Positions 24,191 through 31,713 of a DNA stretch of 46,704 nt are shown in pieces. Positions within the stretch are counted from its first letter, which is position 1. The number at the start of each line of letters is the position of its first letter. This stretch comes from Streptomyces caeruleatus. GTDB taxonomy: Bacteria; Actinomycetota; Actinomycetes; Streptomycetales; Streptomycetaceae. Below the pieces are notes generated by a model, which ran no database searches, was not told the origin of the DNA, and saw only the letters and a program-made list of their open reading frames with translations. A program made the translations under genes and the position numbers. The DNA lies in NCBI RefSeq assembly GCF_001514235.1, contig NZ_KQ948950.1, forward strand, positions 26,538-73,241, written 5' to 3'.

Positions 24191-24372
24191 CCCCGCCGCC
24201 CCTACCCGTCCCATCCCTGGGGGCTGGCGCCCCCAGACCCCTGCTGTCGGCCCTACGGGCCTCGTCCTCAAACGCCGGACGGGCTGAAAGAGCAAATTCA
24301 GCCCCTCCGGCGTTTGAGGAGCGGGGTCTGGGGCGGAGCCCCAGAAGGATGGGACGGGTAGGGGCGGCGGGG
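24191..24372. repeat. 182-bp palindromic element
   Basis: Three nested inverted repeats. The outer arms 24191-24216 and 24347-24372 are a perfect 26-bp pair (starts CCCCGCCGCCCCTACCCGTC). Inner arms near 24218-24241 and 24323-24344 pair imperfectly (CCCCCAGACCCC with GGGGTCTGGGG). The core TCAAACGCCGGA...TTCAGCCC...TCCGGCGTTTGA (24269-24317) closes on AGAGCAAA. No gene is inside. Sequences of this type recur between genes in many Streptomyces genomes, to my knowledge. It lies directly upstream (on the minus strand) of the DUF853 remnant and occupies most of the 347-base space before the 98-residue gene. Confidence 0.88.
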
Positions 24373-24502
24373 GCGTAACCCTCCGTTCCCCCCACCACTT
24401 CCTCCGGCTTTGCCGATTCCTCCCCGTTTGCCACCTCTTTTCCAGCACCGCACTCCGTCGTCATGGCTGCGCCCGGAAGGTCTTGACCGGTAGGCTTTCC
24501 GT

Positions 24503-24799
24503 GTGATCTTCAAGCGCATCGGAAACGGCCGGCCGTACCCCGACCACGGCCGGGAAAGCACCCGGCAGTGGGCGGACGTCGCGCCGCGCCCGGTCCGCCT
24601 CGATCAGCTCGTGACGACCAAGGGTCAGCTCGATCTGGAAACACTGCTGGCCGAGGACTCGACGTTCTACGGCGACCTCTTCGCGCACGTCGTGAAGTGG
24701 CAGGGCGACCTCTACCTGGAGGACGGCCTCCACCGCGCGGTGCGAGCGGCGCTCCAGCAGCGCCAGGTACTGCACGCGCGCGTCCTCGAACTGGACTGA
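24503..24799 (+). CDS. 98-residue conserved protein (often labelled VapB-family antitoxin)
   Basis: GTG start. The protein begins MIFKRIGNGRPYPDHG, has RPVRLDQLVTTKGQLDLETLLAED and ends with DLYLEDGLHRAVRAALQQRQVLHARVLELD. The C-terminal half resembles the ParB/sulfiredoxin-like fold (a DGLHR box followed by a helix and an HARVL strand). Database pipelines commonly call close relatives VapB antitoxins, as I recall, but no PIN-domain toxin is beside it and the sequence does not look like a typical AbrB or ribbon-helix-helix VapB. It precedes the LytR_C gene in the same orientation. Function unknown. Confidence 0.8.
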   Translation: MIFKRIGNGRPYPDHGRESTRQWADVAPRPVRLDQLVTTKGQLDLETLLAEDSTFYGDLFAHVVKWQGDLYLEDGLHRAVRAALQQRQVLHARVLELD

Positions 24800-24924
24800 C
24801 CCCGCGCCCGGTCCGACGCGGCCGGGGCGTAAGGACGTAGCCAGTTGCCCCTTTCGGGTTGGACCGCGCGGCCTCGAATGATCATCTAGTAGGCATTGCC
24901 GCTCGCGCGCACTACGCTGCGCCC

Positions 24925-25569
24925 ATGAGCATGCTGACTCCCCCGGGCATGGGCGGCCAGTACCGGATCAAGGGGGACAAGTACCCGCGGATGCGCCGTC
25001 CCCGGCGCCGCGGCAGGCTCGTCGTCGCCACCGTCGCCTCGGCCGCCGCGGTCGGATTGATCGGCTGGGGCACACTGCAGCTCATCGACGTCTTCACGGG
25101 CGGCGGTGGAGAGGCCTCGGCGGCAGGCCCGAAGGCCGACTGCCGGACCGGCGCGACCCCGTCCGCCACGCCCACCGCCCCGGCCGCACTGCCCAAGCCG
25201 GGCAAGGTCACCGTCAACGTCTTCAACGCCACGACCCGCAGCGGCCTCGCCAAGCAGACCGCGGACGAGCTGAAGAAGCGCGGCTTCAAGATCGGTGACG
25301 TGGGCAACGCGGCCAAGGAGTTCGACAAGAAGGTCAAGGGCACCGGCCTCCTGCTGGGCCCGGCCGCGTCCCTGAACACCTCGCTGCCCGTCCTCGCCAC
25401 CCAGCTCAGCACCGCCGAACGCCGCACCGACCCCGCCCGCGAGGGCGAAGCCGTCGACCTGATCATCGGCAACGGCTTCAAGGAGCTGACGAAGAGGGCG
25501 GACGCCGACAAGACCCTGGCCGCCCTGGCCGAGCCGAAACCGACGCCCACTGACAAGAAAGCCTGCTGA
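24925..25569 (+). CDS. LytR_C-domain membrane protein
   Basis: A 214-residue protein with a short cytoplasmic N-terminus (MSMLTPPGMGGQYRIKGDKY), a basic patch, a single membrane helix (LVVATVASAAAVGLIGWGTLQLI, about 34-56), a Pro/Thr spacer and an extracytoplasmic LytR C-terminal domain (about 85-190) with VTVNVFNATTRSGLAKQTADELKKRGFKI and AVDLIIGNGF. The domain is found alone or behind LytR-CpsA-Psr glycopolymer ligases and is probably a cell-wall-associated binding module. The ATG at 24925 gives a plausible type II topology. It converges with upp. Confidence 0.9.
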   Translation: MSMLTPPGMGGQYRIKGDKYPRMRRPRRRGRLVVATVASAAAVGLIGWGTLQLIDVFTGGGGEASAAGPKADCRTGATPSATPTAPAALPKPGKVTVNVFNATTRSGLAKQTADELKKRGFKIGDVGNAAKEFDKKVKGTGLLLGPAASLNTSLPVLATQLSTAERRTDPAREGEAVDLIIGNGFKELTKRADADKTLAALAEPKPTPTDKKAC

Positions 25570-25636
25570 AGCGCCCCTCAAGGGGACAGCCGCCACACGA
25601 CCGTCCCGCTACGGCGCACAGGCGAACGAGCCCGCC

Positions 25637-26272
25637 CTACTCAGCGGCCCCGTAGAGGCGGTCCCCGGCGTCGCCCAGGCCCGGGACGATGTACCCGTGC
25701 TCGTTCAGATGGTCGTCCACCGCGGCCGTCACCACCGTCACCGGCGTCCCCGCCAGCTCCCGCTCCATCAGCTCGACACCCTCGGGCGCGGCGAGAAGCA
25801 CCACGGCCGTCACATCGTCCGCGCCGCGCTTGATGAGCTCCTGGATCGCCGCGACCAGCGTGCCGCCCGTGGCGAGCATCGGGTCGAGGACGTACACCTG
25901 GCGCCCGGAGAGGTCCTCGGGCATCCGCGAGGCGTACGTGGAGGCCTGGAGCGTCTCCTCGTTGCGGATCATGCCCAGGAAGCCCACCTCGGCGGTCGGC
26001 AGCAGCCGGACCATGCCGTCCAGCATGCCGAGGCCGGCCCGCAGGATCGGCACCACCAGCGGGCGCGGGTGGGAGAGCTTGACGCCGGTGGTCTCGGTGA
26101 CCGGGGTCGTGATGTCGACCGCTTCGGTGCGCACGTCCCGCGTGGCCTCGTAGGCGAGCAGGGTGACCAGCTCGTCGGCCAGCCGACGGAAGGTCGCGGA
26201 GTCGGTGCGCTGGTCGCGCAGCGTGGTGAGCTTGTGGGCGACCAGGGGGTGGTCGACGACGTGGAGACGCAT
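25637..26272 (-). CDS. upp: Uracil phosphoribosyltransferase
   Basis: A 211-residue enzyme of normal length, converting uracil and PRPP to UMP in pyrimidine salvage. The PRPP loop is VLDPMLATGGTL; the flexible-loop region contains RAGLGMLDGMVRLLP and GFLGMIRNEET; the uracil-binding end is HGYIVPGLGDAGDRLYG. The ATG at 26272 gives the family start MRLHVVDHPLVAHKLTTLRD; earlier in-frame starts give an arginine-rich nonsense extension. Cytoplasmic. It is transcribed divergently from the small gene at 26432 and converges with the LytR_C gene. Confidence 0.97.
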   Translation of the reverse strand: MRLHVVDHPLVAHKLTTLRDQRTDSATFRRLADELVTLLAYEATRDVRTEAVDITTPVTETTGVKLSHPRPLVVPILRAGLGMLDGMVRLLPTAEVGFLGMIRNEETLQASTYASRMPEDLSGRQVYVLDPMLATGGTLVAAIQELIKRGADDVTAVVLLAAPEGVELMERELAGTPVTVVTAAVDDHLNEHGYIVPGLGDAGDRLYGAAE

Positions 26273-26431
26273 GTCCACAACAGTAACCGGGCCCGGTGGG
26301 CCCAGCGTCCTCACGCGCGGCAAGCCCCGGGCCAACACTTCACCCTCACGCTGGCATCAAACCGCCCATCAGAGGGAAAGTGGGAGGGACGAACCAGGGG
26401 TAGTCCGGGGCAGTCCGGGAGTGGTGAGCCC

Positions 26432-26617
26432 ATGCCTGATCGTGAGTCCCCAGCGGACACCGCGCAGGGGGAGGCGGACGCAGCGCGCCGTCGGCGCCGC
26501 GCCCAGTTCCTGCGGGAACTCGCCGAGGCCCGCGCCCTGCGGGACCGCGTCCAGCCGCGCCGCGCCAAGGCGGCCCGTCTGCGCCACGCCCTGCGCATGC
26601 GAACGTTCCGCTGGTAG
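26432..26617 (+). CDS. 61-residue basic helical protein
   Basis: An ATG start with GGGAG about ten bases upstream. The product MPDRESPADTAQGEADAARR continues as an Arg/Ala/Leu-rich helix (RRAQFLRELAEARALRDRV) and ends RMRTFRW. The heptad-like spacing suggests a coiled coil or nucleic-acid-binding helix. The function is unknown. It is divergent from upp across a 159-base gap. Confidence 0.7.
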   Translation: MPDRESPADTAQGEADAARRRRRAQFLRELAEARALRDRVQPRRAKAARLRHALRMRTFRW

Positions 26618-26932
26618 GGCGAGGTCCCGGGGAAGATCCGCGTCCGTCGGGGGCGTTGGAGCGGTGGTCGTGCGTGGACAGCGGGAAAAGCCGCGTACGA
26701 TCCGCACGTGGCGGCAACGAGTGTGCTGGTGAGTCCTTCACGGACGTGCTCGCGGACCCCCTCGGGCCAACGCGATCAAAACTGCCGGACACAGGGAGCC
26801 GAAGACGTCCCCTGAACGCCTTGTTTCTGCCACGATTCCGAGTGGGTGGGCTCGGAGCACAGCTCTCCCCGCCCCCAACCTCCGCCGGGGGGACCCCCAA
26901 CCGGCACGCCTATGACCAGTGGGAGAGTCACG
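26618..26932. other. Gene-free stretch before the deaminase-associated gene
   Basis: This 315-base stretch holds no convincing gene. A promoter-like pair TGGACA and TACGAT with a 15-base spacer lies at about 26676-26702. A C-rich/G-rich palindromic block (CCCCCAACC...GGGGGGACCCCC, about 26873-26899) precedes the gene and may form a hairpin in the leader. Confidence 0.5.
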
Positions 26933-27463
26933 GTGTACTTCGCCGCACTGCTCGCGCGCACCGAAGACGGGTGGGAAGCGAGCGACACAGAGCTCGACGA
27001 TGTGGAGACCCTGTCGGACCTGGCCGAGCTGGCCCGTGAAGCCTCACCCGAGGACGACACGGTGCTTGTGCTCATCGAGCAGGAGGACGCCTGGTTCGGC
27101 GTCGTCCGGATCGACGGCGAGGACGACCCTCGTATCTACGTCTCGGACGCCGCCGCCGCTGCCCGCAGCAGCTACGGGGAGATCCTGCTCACCGACGAGC
27201 TGCTCGGAAGGGAGCCCGGCGACGACAGCGCCGACCTGGACTCCCTGGACCTCGACGGCACGGAGGAGCCCGACGGCGACTCCGAGGACGACGAGGACGG
27301 CGGCTCCGCCGAAGCCGTTCCGCACAGCCCCGTCGGCGATACCGAGATCCTCGACGACCTCGGCGTCGGCGAGAAGGAGCTGAAGGCCCTGGACGCCGAG
27401 GACGCGCTCGGTGCCATCGCCGAGGCGCTGGGCGCCTCGGAGGTGCTGGAGACCGTCCGCTGA
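26933..27463 (+). CDS. tRNA adenosine deaminase-associated protein
   Basis: A 176-residue acidic protein. The start is GTG at 26933 because GGGAGAG sits five bases upstream and the product then begins YFAALLARTEDGWEASDTEL, the usual start of the family; an ATG at 26912 would add seven residues. The N-terminal half has LVLIEQEDAWFGVVRIDGEDDPRIYVSD; the middle is very rich in Asp and Glu (about 95-130); the C-terminal helices contain ILDDLGVGEKELKALDAEDALGAIAEALG. It is always found just before tadA in actinobacteria, as far as I know, and is 29 bases from it here. The molecular role is not established. Confidence 0.9.
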   Translation: MYFAALLARTEDGWEASDTELDDVETLSDLAELAREASPEDDTVLVLIEQEDAWFGVVRIDGEDDPRIYVSDAAAAARSSYGEILLTDELLGREPGDDSADLDSLDLDGTEEPDGDSEDDEDGGSAEAVPHSPVGDTEILDDLGVGEKELKALDAEDALGAIAEALGASEVLETVR

Positions 27464-27492
27464 CCTCGTCCGACCGGGGGTCGGCGCCCGAC

Positions 27493-27960
27493 GTGCCCGA
27501 CCCCGTACGCGACCGCTGGCGGGCCGCGATGCGGCTCGCCCTGGACCAGGCCGAACTGGCCGTCCGGGGCGGGGACGTTCCCGTCGGCGCCGTCGTGCTG
27601 TCCGCCGACGGCACGACCGTGCTCGGCGTCGGCCACAACGAGCGTGAGGCGACCGGCGATCCGACCGCGCACGCCGAGGTGCTGGCGATCCGGCGGGCCG
27701 CCGCAGAGGTGGGCGAGTGGCGGCTGGCCGGCTGCACGCTCGTCGTCACGCTGGAGCCCTGCACCATGTGTGCCGGCGCGCTCGTGCAGTCCCGGGTGGA
27801 CCGGGTCGTGTACGGCGCCCGGGACGAGAAGGCCGGCGCGGCGGGCTCCCTCTGGGACGTCGTGCGCGACCGGCGGCTCAACCACCGGCCCGAGGTGATC
27901 GAGGGCGTGCTCGCCGCTGACTGCGCCCGGATTCTCACCGAGTTCTTCCGGGACCGGTGA
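27493..27960 (+). CDS. tadA: tRNA-specific adenosine deaminase
   Basis: A 155-residue zinc-dependent deaminase. The HAEV motif (THAEVLAIR; proton-shuttle Glu) and PCTMCAGAL (two zinc cysteines) are complete, and GDVPVGAVV and GARDEKAGAAGSLW match TadA. It converts adenosine 34 of tRNA-Arg(ACG) to inosine, an essential step for decoding CGN codons. GTG start at 27493. It lies directly downstream of its associated-protein gene and upstream of tRNA-Ser. It could in principle be another cytidine/guanine deaminase, but length and motifs favour TadA. Confidence 0.95.
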   Translation: MPDPVRDRWRAAMRLALDQAELAVRGGDVPVGAVVLSADGTTVLGVGHNEREATGDPTAHAEVLAIRRAAAEVGEWRLAGCTLVVTLEPCTMCAGALVQSRVDRVVYGARDEKAGAAGSLWDVVRDRRLNHRPEVIEGVLAADCARILTEFFRDR

Positions 27961-28044
27961 CCCGCGGGCCCTCCGCGGAGGGCGATACGAGCCCGGCGAA
28001 TACCGATTTCAGAGCACGGCCCGGCGTGCTGTAAGGTCTCCCTC

Positions 28045-28129
28045 GGTAGCGTGTCCGAGCGGCCGAAGGAGCTCGCCTCGAAAGCGAGTGTGGCGCAAGT
28101 CACCGAGGGTTCAAATCCCTCCGCTACCG
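28045..28129 (+). tRNA. tRNA-Ser (anticodon CGA)
   Basis: A complete 85-base class II tRNA. The acceptor stem GGTAGCG (28045-28051) pairs with CGCTACC (28122-28128), discriminator G. The anticodon stem CTCGC/GCGAG holds the loop CTCGAAA, anticodon CGA at 28079-28081 (codon UCG). A long variable arm and GGTTCAAATCC T-arm are present; CCA is not encoded. A -10-like TAAGGT lies at 28032-28037, eight bases before the gene. Confidence 0.97.
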
Positions 28130-28136
28130 CTCTCAG

Positions 28137-28164
28137 AAGGGCCCCGTCGAAAGACGGGGCCCTT
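28137..28164 (+). terminator. Strong hairpin terminator after tRNA-Ser
   Basis: AAGGGCCCCGTC (28137-28148), a GAAA tetraloop, and GACGGGGCCCTT (28153-28164): a perfect 12-bp stem seven bases after the tRNA. Confidence 0.92.
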
Positions 28165-28213
28165 CGTGCGATCATGTGCGGTCGATGGGGCAAAAGAGAC
28201 AGGGGAGGCCGCC

Positions 28214-28393
28214 GTGGCGGTGAATTCGAAGAAGGTCGCCGTCTACGTCGTCGTGGTCTTCGTGTTCTACGTGATCATCACGGACCCGGAAGGGGCCGCC
28301 GACTACGTACAGATAGGGTTCCAGGGCATATCGGACGCCGCCAAGGCCATCGGTGACTTCATGACGTGGGTCGCCAACGGAGGCGGCAGCTAG
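28214..28393 (+). CDS. Small membrane protein
   Basis: A 59-residue protein from GTG 28214 with GGGGAGG five bases upstream; GTG 28220 is also possible. After a short basic start (AVNSKK) there is a membrane helix (VAVYVVVVFVFYVIIT), then an acidic and amphipathic stretch (DPEGAADYVQIGFQGISDAAKAIGDFMTWVANGGGS). The second half resembles an amphipathic helix lying on the membrane. No family is recognised with confidence. Eleven bases separate it from the Dabb gene, suggesting a two-gene operon. Confidence 0.75.
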   Translation: MAVNSKKVAVYVVVVFVFYVIITDPEGAADYVQIGFQGISDAAKAIGDFMTWVANGGGS

Positions 28394-28404
28394 GGAGTAC
28401 GCAC

Positions 28405-28698
28405 ATGATCCGCCACCTGGTCCTCTTCAAGCTCAACGAGGGCGTCGAGCGCGACGACCCGCGGGTCGTGGAGGGCGTCGAGGCCTTCCGGTCGCTGGAG
28501 GGCAAGATCCCCGAGCTGAGGCACTGGGAGCTCGGCTGGAACATCAGCGACCGCCCCATCGCCTACGACTTCGCGATCAACTCCGCCTTCGAGGACACGG
28601 CCGCCCTGCGCGCGTACGTGGAGCACCCCGAGCACCAGGCGGGCGTCACGCTGTGGCGGGAGTTCGCCACCTGGGTGATCGCCGACTACGAATTCTGA
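28405..28698 (+). CDS. Dabb-family (stress-responsive A/B barrel) protein
   Basis: A 97-residue dimeric alpha-beta barrel protein. The start MIRHLVLFKLNEGV, then WNISDRPIAYDFAINSAFEDTAALRAYVEHPEHQ and ending in IADYEF, match the Dabb domain. The ATG is preceded by AGGGAG. Members range from stress proteins to polyketide cyclases; the histidine in the first strand and the YVEHPEHQ block are typical. Probably a small-molecule binding or cyclase-like enzyme of unknown substrate. Confidence 0.88.
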   Translation: MIRHLVLFKLNEGVERDDPRVVEGVEAFRSLEGKIPELRHWELGWNISDRPIAYDFAINSAFEDTAALRAYVEHPEHQAGVTLWREFATWVIADYEF

Positions 28699-28731
28699 GG
28701 CGCGGCACCCCGGTCCACCCGGAACCCCCAG

Positions 28732-28760
28732 AGCCCTCCGCCGTAACGACGGGGGGCTTT
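28732..28760 (+). terminator. Hairpin after the Dabb gene
   Basis: AGCCCTCCG pairs with CGGGGGGCT (one G-U pair) around a 9-9 base loop and is followed by TT and C/G bases, 34 bases after the stop. Confidence 0.7.
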
Positions 28761-28886
28761 CGCGTGTCTTACGCACCGATCCATTCCCAACACGGGATTA
28801 TGCGGTACTTGAACACAATGAACTGTCTTGTGATGCTATGACCGCTTTTGACGGATGAGTTGATGGATCACGAGGTGGAGTTGACC

Positions 28887-29726
28887 GTGCCGGCCAGTAC
28901 TGCGCCTCAAGCCCCGACCCACTCACCCCAGGAGGACACTCCCGCGTCCCCGCCGCCCCGCAGCCGCGGCGCCGACACCCGGGCGCTCACCCAGGTGCTC
29001 TTCGGGGAGCTCAAGGAGTTGAAGCCGGGCACACCGGAGCACAACCGCGTGCGCGGGGCGCTCATCGAGGCCAACCTGCCGCTTGTGCGCTACGCGGCCG
29101 CCCGCTTCCGCTCCCGCAACGAGCCCATGGAGGACGTGATCCAGGTCGGCACCATCGGGCTCATCAACGCCATCGACCGTTTCGACCCGGACCGGGGCGT
29201 GCAGTTCCCGACGTTCGCCATGCCGACTGTCGTCGGCGAGATCAAGCGGTACTTCCGCGACAACGTCCGCACGGTCCACGTACCGCGCCGGCTGCACGAG
29301 CTGTGGGTCCAGGTCAACAGCGCGACCGAGGACCTGACCACCGCCTTCGGACGCACCCCCACCACCGCCGAGATCGCCGAGCGGCTGCGCATCACCGAGG
29401 ACGAGGTGCTGTCCTGCATCGAGGCCGGCCGCTCGTACCACGCGACCTCACTGGAGGCCGCGCAGGAGGGCGACGGGCTGCCCGGACTGCTGGACCGGCT
29501 CGGCTACGAGGATCCCGCGCTGGACGGCGTGGAGCACCGCGACCTGGTCCGGCATCTACTGGTGCAACTTCCCGAACGCGAGCAGAGAATCCTGCTTCTG
29601 CGCTACTACAGCAACCTCACCCAGTCGCAAATCAGTGCGGAACTCGGGGTATCCCAGATGCACGTTTCGAGGCTACTCGCGCGTAGCTTCCAGCGGCTGC
29701 GTTCGGCGAACCGGATCGACGCCTAA
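28887..29726 (+). CDS. sigF: SigB-group RNA polymerase sigma factor (SigF)
   Basis: A 279-residue group 3 sigma factor. Region 2 reads PLVRYAAARFRSRNEPMEDVIQVGTIGLINAIDRFDPDRGVQFPTFA, followed by MPTVVGEIKRYFRD; region 3 TPTTAEIAERLRITEDEVL; region 4 LPEREQRILLLRYYSNLTQSQISAELGVSQMHVSRLLARSF. The proline/alanine-rich N-terminus precedes RSRGADTRAL. I chose GTG 28887, six bases after GAGGTGGAG, giving PASTAPQ as I recall SigF to begin; TTG 28848 and ATG 28863 are longer options. SigF in S. coelicolor is needed for spore maturation. Neighbours (tadA, tRNA-Ser, sigN) match the sigF locus as I remember it. Confidence 0.9.
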   Translation: MPASTAPQAPTHSPQEDTPASPPPRSRGADTRALTQVLFGELKELKPGTPEHNRVRGALIEANLPLVRYAAARFRSRNEPMEDVIQVGTIGLINAIDRFDPDRGVQFPTFAMPTVVGEIKRYFRDNVRTVHVPRRLHELWVQVNSATEDLTTAFGRTPTTAEIAERLRITEDEVLSCIEAGRSYHATSLEAAQEGDGLPGLLDRLGYEDPALDGVEHRDLVRHLLVQLPEREQRILLLRYYSNLTQSQISAELGVSQMHVSRLLARSFQRLRSANRIDA

Positions 29727-29842
29727 CCGGAAACAGGAGCGAGCGGTCACCGTCCCGAGCGAATCGCTCACCAGGGCGGATCCCGACAGTTCTGGGCCGA
29801 AAGACCGTCAGACCCCCTTTATCCAGGGCCGATTCAAGTCTC

Positions 29843-29856
29843 ACATGTCGACATGT
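29843..29856. promoter_or_regulatory. 14-bp palindrome ACATGTCGACATGT before sigN
   Basis: A perfect palindrome made of two ACATGT boxes separated by CG, with a third ACATGT at 29875-29880. It lies in the 267-base sigF-sigN gap, about 140 bases upstream of the sigN ATG. Candidate operator for a developmental regulator; the binding protein is unknown. Confidence 0.55.
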
Positions 29857-29993
29857 CACTACAGCGTGTTGCCGACATGTGACATTCTTCGGGAAGCGCG
29901 TTTGCCGTGGCTTCGGCTCCGGTATTCAGGTGAAGGCTGGCGTTCCTCGATCGGAGCGTTCGCCATACCGTCCCGCGACCCAAAGGGGGTGGC

Positions 29994-30881
29994 ATGTCCG
30001 CAGACCAGGGCAGCTCGAAGGTGCTCACGCTCACAAAGAGCGAGTCCGCGCCCGACGCCGTTCTCGACGACGTCACGGCTCTGGAGGCCGTGCCGGCCCC
30101 GGCCCTTCCGACGTCGGATTCGATCAACACCCGCACCCTGTCCCGCTCCCTGTTCCTGCGGCTCGCCGCACTGGACGAGAACAGCCCCGAGCGCGCTTAC
30201 GTCCGGGACACCCTGATCGAGCTCAACCTCCCGCTCGTGCGCTACGCGGCGGCCCGCTTCCGCTCGCGCAACGAGCCGATGGAGGACATCGTCCAGGTCG
30301 GCACCATCGGCCTGATCAAGGCGATCGACCGCTTCGACTGCGAACGGGGCGTGGAGTTCCCGACGTTCGCGATGCCGACGGTGGTCGGCGAGATCAAGCG
30401 GTTCTTCCGCGACACCTCCTGGTCGGTGCGCGTCCCGCGCCGGCTCCAGGAGCTGCGCCTGGCGCTCACCAAGGCCAGCGACGAGCTCTCCCAGAAGCTG
30501 GACCGCTCCCCGACGGTGACCGAACTCGCCGCCGTGCTGGGCGTGTCCGAGGAGGACGTGGTCGACGGCCTCGCGGTCGGCAACGCGTACACCGCCTCCT
30601 CGCTGGACTCCCCGGCCCCGGAGGACGACGGCGGCGAGGGCTCCCTGGCCGACCGGCTCGGCTACGAGGACACCGCGCTGGAGGGCGTCGAGTACCGCGA
30701 GTCCCTCAAGCCGCTGCTGGCCAAGCTGCCGCCCCGCGAGCGGCGGATCATCATGCTGCGCTTCTTCGCCAACATGACCCAGTCGCAGATCGGCGAGGAG
30801 GTCGGCATCTCCCAGATGCACGTCTCCCGGCTGCTGACCCGGACCCTGGCGCAGCTGCGCGAGGGCCTGATCTCCGACTGA
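29994..30881 (+). CDS. sigN: SigB-group RNA polymerase sigma factor (SigN)
   Basis: A 295-residue sigma factor and close paralogue of the upstream gene; region 2 is nearly identical (PLVRYAAARFRSRNEPMEDIVQVGTIGLIKAIDRF) and the last region reads LPPRERRIIMLRFFANMTQSQIGEEVGISQMHVSRLLTRTL. The N-terminal 50 residues are different, with VLTLTKSESAPDAV. The ATG at 29994 has AAGGGGGTG close upstream. In S. coelicolor, sigN beside sigF is involved in aerial hypha development. The adjacent placement and shared domains suggest tandem duplication. The gap holds repeated ACATGT boxes and no obvious anti-sigma gene, so any RsbW/RsbV-type regulators must be elsewhere. Confidence 0.88.
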   Translation: MSADQGSSKVLTLTKSESAPDAVLDDVTALEAVPAPALPTSDSINTRTLSRSLFLRLAALDENSPERAYVRDTLIELNLPLVRYAAARFRSRNEPMEDIVQVGTIGLIKAIDRFDCERGVEFPTFAMPTVVGEIKRFFRDTSWSVRVPRRLQELRLALTKASDELSQKLDRSPTVTELAAVLGVSEEDVVDGLAVGNAYTASSLDSPAPEDDGGEGSLADRLGYEDTALEGVEYRESLKPLLAKLPPRERRIIMLRFFANMTQSQIGEEVGISQMHVSRLLTRTLAQLREGLISD

Positions 30882-30930
30882 CCCCTTCCGCTCCCTTCAT
30901 ATTTGACGGAGCGTCAGTCACCATGGCCCG

Positions 30931-31701
30931 ATGCTTCGCCGGATATGGACGACCACGACACCCGGCCGTCGGTGCGCCCTGATCGGCGCGTCGACGGCCG
31001 TCGTCTGCCTGGGCGGGGTGCTGGCCGCGTGCGGTGGCGGCGGGAGCGGTGACGGGTACGTCGCGACGGGGGCGGCGGGCGGTCCGCCGAGGGTCTCCGC
31101 CACGGCCGGGGCGCCGACGGGCGAGGTCACGTTGGTGCCGTTGGTGCCGTTGGTGCCGTTGGACGGGCCGGAGAGCGGCGGCGGTGCGAGCAACATGCCG
31201 GGACGGCAGGGGAGTCAGGAGCCGGCGTCCCCGGCTTCACCCGGAGCAGGTCAGAGCCCGGCCCGGCCTTCGAGCGGCCCCGTTTCCACGGCCACCGCAA
31301 GCGGCGCGGCCCCACGGCCGGGAAGCTCACCCGAGCCCTCGGCCTCCTCGACGCCCTCGGACTCGGACTCGGCGGCTCCCCCGGCAACCGCCTCGCCGGC
31401 GAAGCTGACCGTGAGCGCCCCCGTACGGGAGCCCACGGACCAGCGCTGGTGCGAGAAGGTCACCCTCGGCTTCCGCAACTCGGGCGGCACCGCCGTCCGT
31501 TCCGGCACCGTCACCTTCGGCACGCACGTCATCGGCGCGCTAGGCATCGACTGGGCGACGGTCGAGTCCACGGAGAAGCTCCCGGCGCCGATCGGGGCCG
31601 GGAAGCGCAAGAAACAGACGTGGACGGTGTGCCTCGACGCCTGGCGTGTGCCGCTGGGCATGCACGTCGAGACGCGGGACGTCACCGTCCGGTGGGAGTA
31701 G
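30931..31701 (+). CDS. Lipoprotein with Ser/Pro-rich linker
   Basis: A 256-residue putative lipoprotein. The N-terminus (PGRRCALIGASTAVVCLGGVLAAC) has lipobox LAAC. A long Gly/Pro/Ser-rich linker (about 35-155) includes a VPL tandem repeat (LVPLVPLVPLDGP). The C-terminal domain (about 158-256) is beta-rich, with paired cysteines in RWCEKVTLGFRN and WTVCLDAWRVPLG, a likely disulfide. The fold may be immunoglobulin-like. No named family is recognised. Downstream of sigN; the ATG has no near ribosome binding site. Confidence 0.75.
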   Translation: MLRRIWTTTTPGRRCALIGASTAVVCLGGVLAACGGGGSGDGYVATGAAGGPPRVSATAGAPTGEVTLVPLVPLVPLDGPESGGGASNMPGRQGSQEPASPASPGAGQSPARPSSGPVSTATASGAAPRPGSSPEPSASSTPSDSDSAAPPATASPAKLTVSAPVREPTDQRWCEKVTLGFRNSGGTAVRSGTVTFGTHVIGALGIDWATVESTEKLPAPIGAGKRKKQTWTVCLDAWRVPLGMHVETRDVTVRWE

Positions 31702-31713
31702 CGGCCGTACGGC

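Noticed and set aside
23796..24287. A 163-residue plus-strand frame over the DUF853 remnant
   Set aside because: It is antisense to recognisable DUF853 fragments and runs into the palindromic repeat.
24503..24799. Complete VapBC toxin-antitoxin pair
   Set aside because: No PIN-domain toxin gene is adjacent, and the sequence lacks a typical antitoxin DNA-binding domain.
28045..28129. tRNA-Ser as an attachment site for an integrated element
   Set aside because: No integrase, excisionase or duplicated tRNA end is in the window; the downstream genes are core genes.
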